From: Bacteroidetes bacterium 4572_112
Lineage (GTDB): Bacteria; Bacteroidota; Bacteroidia; Bacteroidales; UBA1556
NCBI GenBank assembly: GCA_002254285.1
Contig: NIUZ01000078.1
Location: 1 to 7,745 of the forward strand
DNA: 7,745 nt
Direction: 5' to 3'
The translations under genes were made by a program, and so were the position numbers. The notes beneath the pieces were generated by a model. That model was given only the letters and a program-made list of their open reading frames with translations. It searched no databases and was not told where the DNA came from. Numbering within the stretch: position 1 is the stretch's first letter; each line of letters starts with the position of its first letter. This document shows positions 6,610 to 7,745 of this stretch, one piece after another.

Positions 6610-7152
6610 ATGATATATACTGACGACCAAATAATAGAATTATGCCGCAGTTCGCGTACGCGCGAACGCGGCTTTCGTATTTTATTAAGTCAGTATAAAG
6701 AAAGAATCTATTGGCATATCCGCCGTATCCTATACGACCACGATGATGCCAATGATGTAGTGCAGAATGTATTTATTAAAGTATGGAAATCTCTGGATTC
6801 ATTTCGTGGAGATTCCAAGCTGTACTCATGGATTTATAGAATTGCCACCAACGAAAGTCTCAATTATATTCGTAAAATGAAGAAGCATAAAGGCACATCA
6901 ATTGATGATGTGGAATTTTTGCTATCGGCACCTGACACCAATGAACTGATGACTGGCGATGTAATTGAGCAAAAGCTATATAAGGCTCTTGCGACATTGC
7001 CCGAAAAGCAGCGCTTGGCTTTCAATATGAAATACTTCGATCATCTTAAATATAAAGAGATAGCAGCAATTTTAGGAGTTTCGGAAGGAACACTTAAAGC
7101 AAACTATTTTCATGCTGTAAGAAAGATTGAAAAATTATTAACCGATGATTAA
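6610..7152 (+). CDS. RNA polymerase ECF sigma factor (sigma-70 family)
   Basis: 180 residues with the two-domain layout of ECF sigma factors. Region 2 spans about 22-90, including DDANDVVQNVFIKVWKSL (45-62), the FRGDSKLYSWIYRIATN segment (65-81) that contacts core enzyme and the -10 DNA, and the closing LNYIRK. Region 4 spans about 121-177: LYKALATLPEKQRLAF (123-138), then a helix-turn-helix KYKEIAAILGVSEGTLKANY (147-166) for -35 recognition. A short linker, 91-120, joins them; there is no region 1 or 3 and no C-terminal extension. It directs transcription of a target set that the sequence does not reveal. The ATG lies 4 bases after the heptamer tract and 65 bases after the transketolase stop; no convincing promoter was found in the spacer, so co-transcription with the transketolase genes is possible. 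A membrane protein likely to be its anti-sigma factor follows after 35 bases. Confidence 0.93.
   Translation: MIYTDDQIIELCRSSRTRERGFRILLSQYKERIYWHIRRILYDHDDANDVVQNVFIKVWKSLDSFRGDSKLYSWIYRIATNESLNYIRKMKKHKGTSIDDVEFLLSAPDTNELMTGDVIEQKLYKALATLPEKQRLAFNMKYFDHLKYKEIAAILGVSEGTLKANYFHAVRKIEKLLTDD
6645..6671 (+). other. GC-rich hairpin in the early coding region of the sigma factor gene
   Basis: GTTCGCG (6650-6656) pairs perfectly with CGCGAAC (6661-6667) around the loop TACG. Outside it, CCGC (6645-6648) pairs with GCGG (6668-6671), leaving only A6649 unpaired. The result is an 11-base-pair stem in AT-rich surroundings, covering codons 12-21. It encodes an Arg-rich stretch (LCRSSRTRERG). The loop is of UNCG type but closed by G-C rather than the preferred C-G. 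A structure this close to the start could slow translation; that is inference. Confidence 0.55.
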
Positions 7153-7187
7153 ACCTTTTATAAAGAATAGTATCATAAGCAACGTAT

Positions 7188-7745
7188 ATGAGTAAGACGA
7201 ATAACATAGATAATATTGCAGAAGGATTGGACAATGCTCCGATTCTAGCAAAATTACAGGCTCAAAATGGCCTCGGGCTTCCTTATGGCTATTTTGATAA
7301 GCTTGAAAATGATATTATGTCTCAAATTGATACAATGCCAATTGAGCAAGAATCTCGCTTTTCCATAAAACGTACTCTTTATTATGCCGCCGCAGCTTCT
7401 GTTGCTGTTCTTATTGGTTTTATGGTATTTAATTCTATTGGTAATAAATCGGATAATGATTTTATTGCTGAGGATAATCAGAATGTAGAAGCCCCAATTA
7501 CTATCGATAATAATAAACATGTTATCGCTAATGAAACTCCAAATAATTCTGTTGAAAATAATAGAGAAATAAATAATATAGAGGCCGTTGATGCAAAACA
7601 AGATGTTGTTATTGCAAATAATAATGCTCCTGTAGTGAAAAATATTGATAATAATATTAATGGAGAAAAGCCTCAAATCAGTCCTCAAATAACTCCTGAG
7701 ATTGAATCAAATAATGATACTCATGATGAGTTTATTGCCGATAAT
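7188..7745 (+). CDS. Single-pass membrane protein, putative anti-sigma factor, cut by the window edge
   Basis: 186 codons are visible with no stop before the right edge. The N-terminal 60 residues would be cytoplasmic and contain LGLPYGYFDKLENDIMSQI (29-47), which resembles the PxGYFxxLxxxIxxxI motif found at the N-terminus of many Bacteroidota membrane proteins encoded next to ECF sigma factors. After Lys61-Arg62 a transmembrane helix spans about 63-84 (YYAAAASVAVLIGFMVF). The remainder is polar and Asn-rich, with 24 Asn in the last 106 residues, and DFIAEDN (91-97) is echoed by EFIADN (181-186). There is no Cys and no HxxxCxxC zinc motif, so it is not a classical zinc anti-sigma factor. The ATG lies 35 bases after the sigma factor stop on the same strand, which implies an operon. 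Sequestering the sigma factor at the inner membrane is inferred from position and topology. Confidence 0.75.
   Translation, partial: MSKTNNIDNIAEGLDNAPILAKLQAQNGLGLPYGYFDKLENDIMSQIDTMPIEQESRFSIKRTLYYAAAASVAVLIGFMVFNSIGNKSDNDFIAEDNQNVEAPITIDNNKHVIANETPNNSVENNREINNIEAVDAKQDVVIANNNAPVVKNIDNNINGEKPQISPQITPEIESNNDTHDEFIADN

Noticed and set aside
7254..7688. Minus-strand frame of 144 codons opposite the membrane protein gene
   Set aside because: It is Ile/Asn-rich because the sense strand is full of AAT and ATT codons. The sense frame has a start, an operon context and a clear transmembrane helix, so this one is a shadow.

Overview
The window is AT-rich DNA from a member of the Bacteroidota. The evidence is a giant secreted protein with tandem repeats of the YWxGGxGxW...DNTGW type ending in an LGPD-type Ig-like domain, a match to the Bacteroidota -7 promoter element (TAnnTTTG), no Shine-Dalgarno sequences at any start, a split transketolase, and an ECF sigma factor followed by a membrane protein without a zinc-type anti-sigma motif. 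The sequence does not allow a genus to be named.

Layout. Bases 1-4500 (minus strand) are one uninterrupted reading frame of 1500 codons that runs off the left edge. It encodes a signal peptide, four tandem units of about 350 residues, and the start of an Ig-like domain; the C-terminus, where a type IX secretion sorting domain would be expected, lies outside. A 187-base divergent intergenic region (4501-4687) holds the promoters. On the plus strand, 4688-5533 and 5591-6544 encode the N- and C-terminal halves of transketolase. A 65-base spacer follows, filled by seven consecutive degenerate heptamers (consensus GACTGNN) and nested inverted repeats. It leads directly into an ECF sigma factor (6610-7152) and a single-pass membrane protein with an Asn-rich outer part (7188 to the right edge), the likely anti-sigma partner.

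How they fit. The two transketolase subunits form one enzyme of the non-oxidative pentose phosphate pathway. The sigma/anti-sigma pair forms a cell-envelope signalling unit whose target is not visible. The giant protein is divergently transcribed and probably acts at the cell surface as an adhesin. No shared function between these three blocks is evident.

Most worth a second look are the heptamer tract abutting the sigma factor start, a GC-rich hairpin inside the first 21 codons of the same gene, and an imperfect palindrome inside the adhesin gene at a repeat boundary. I found no RNA gene, CRISPR array, insertion sequence or defence system, and I do not see a clearly new multi-gene system.
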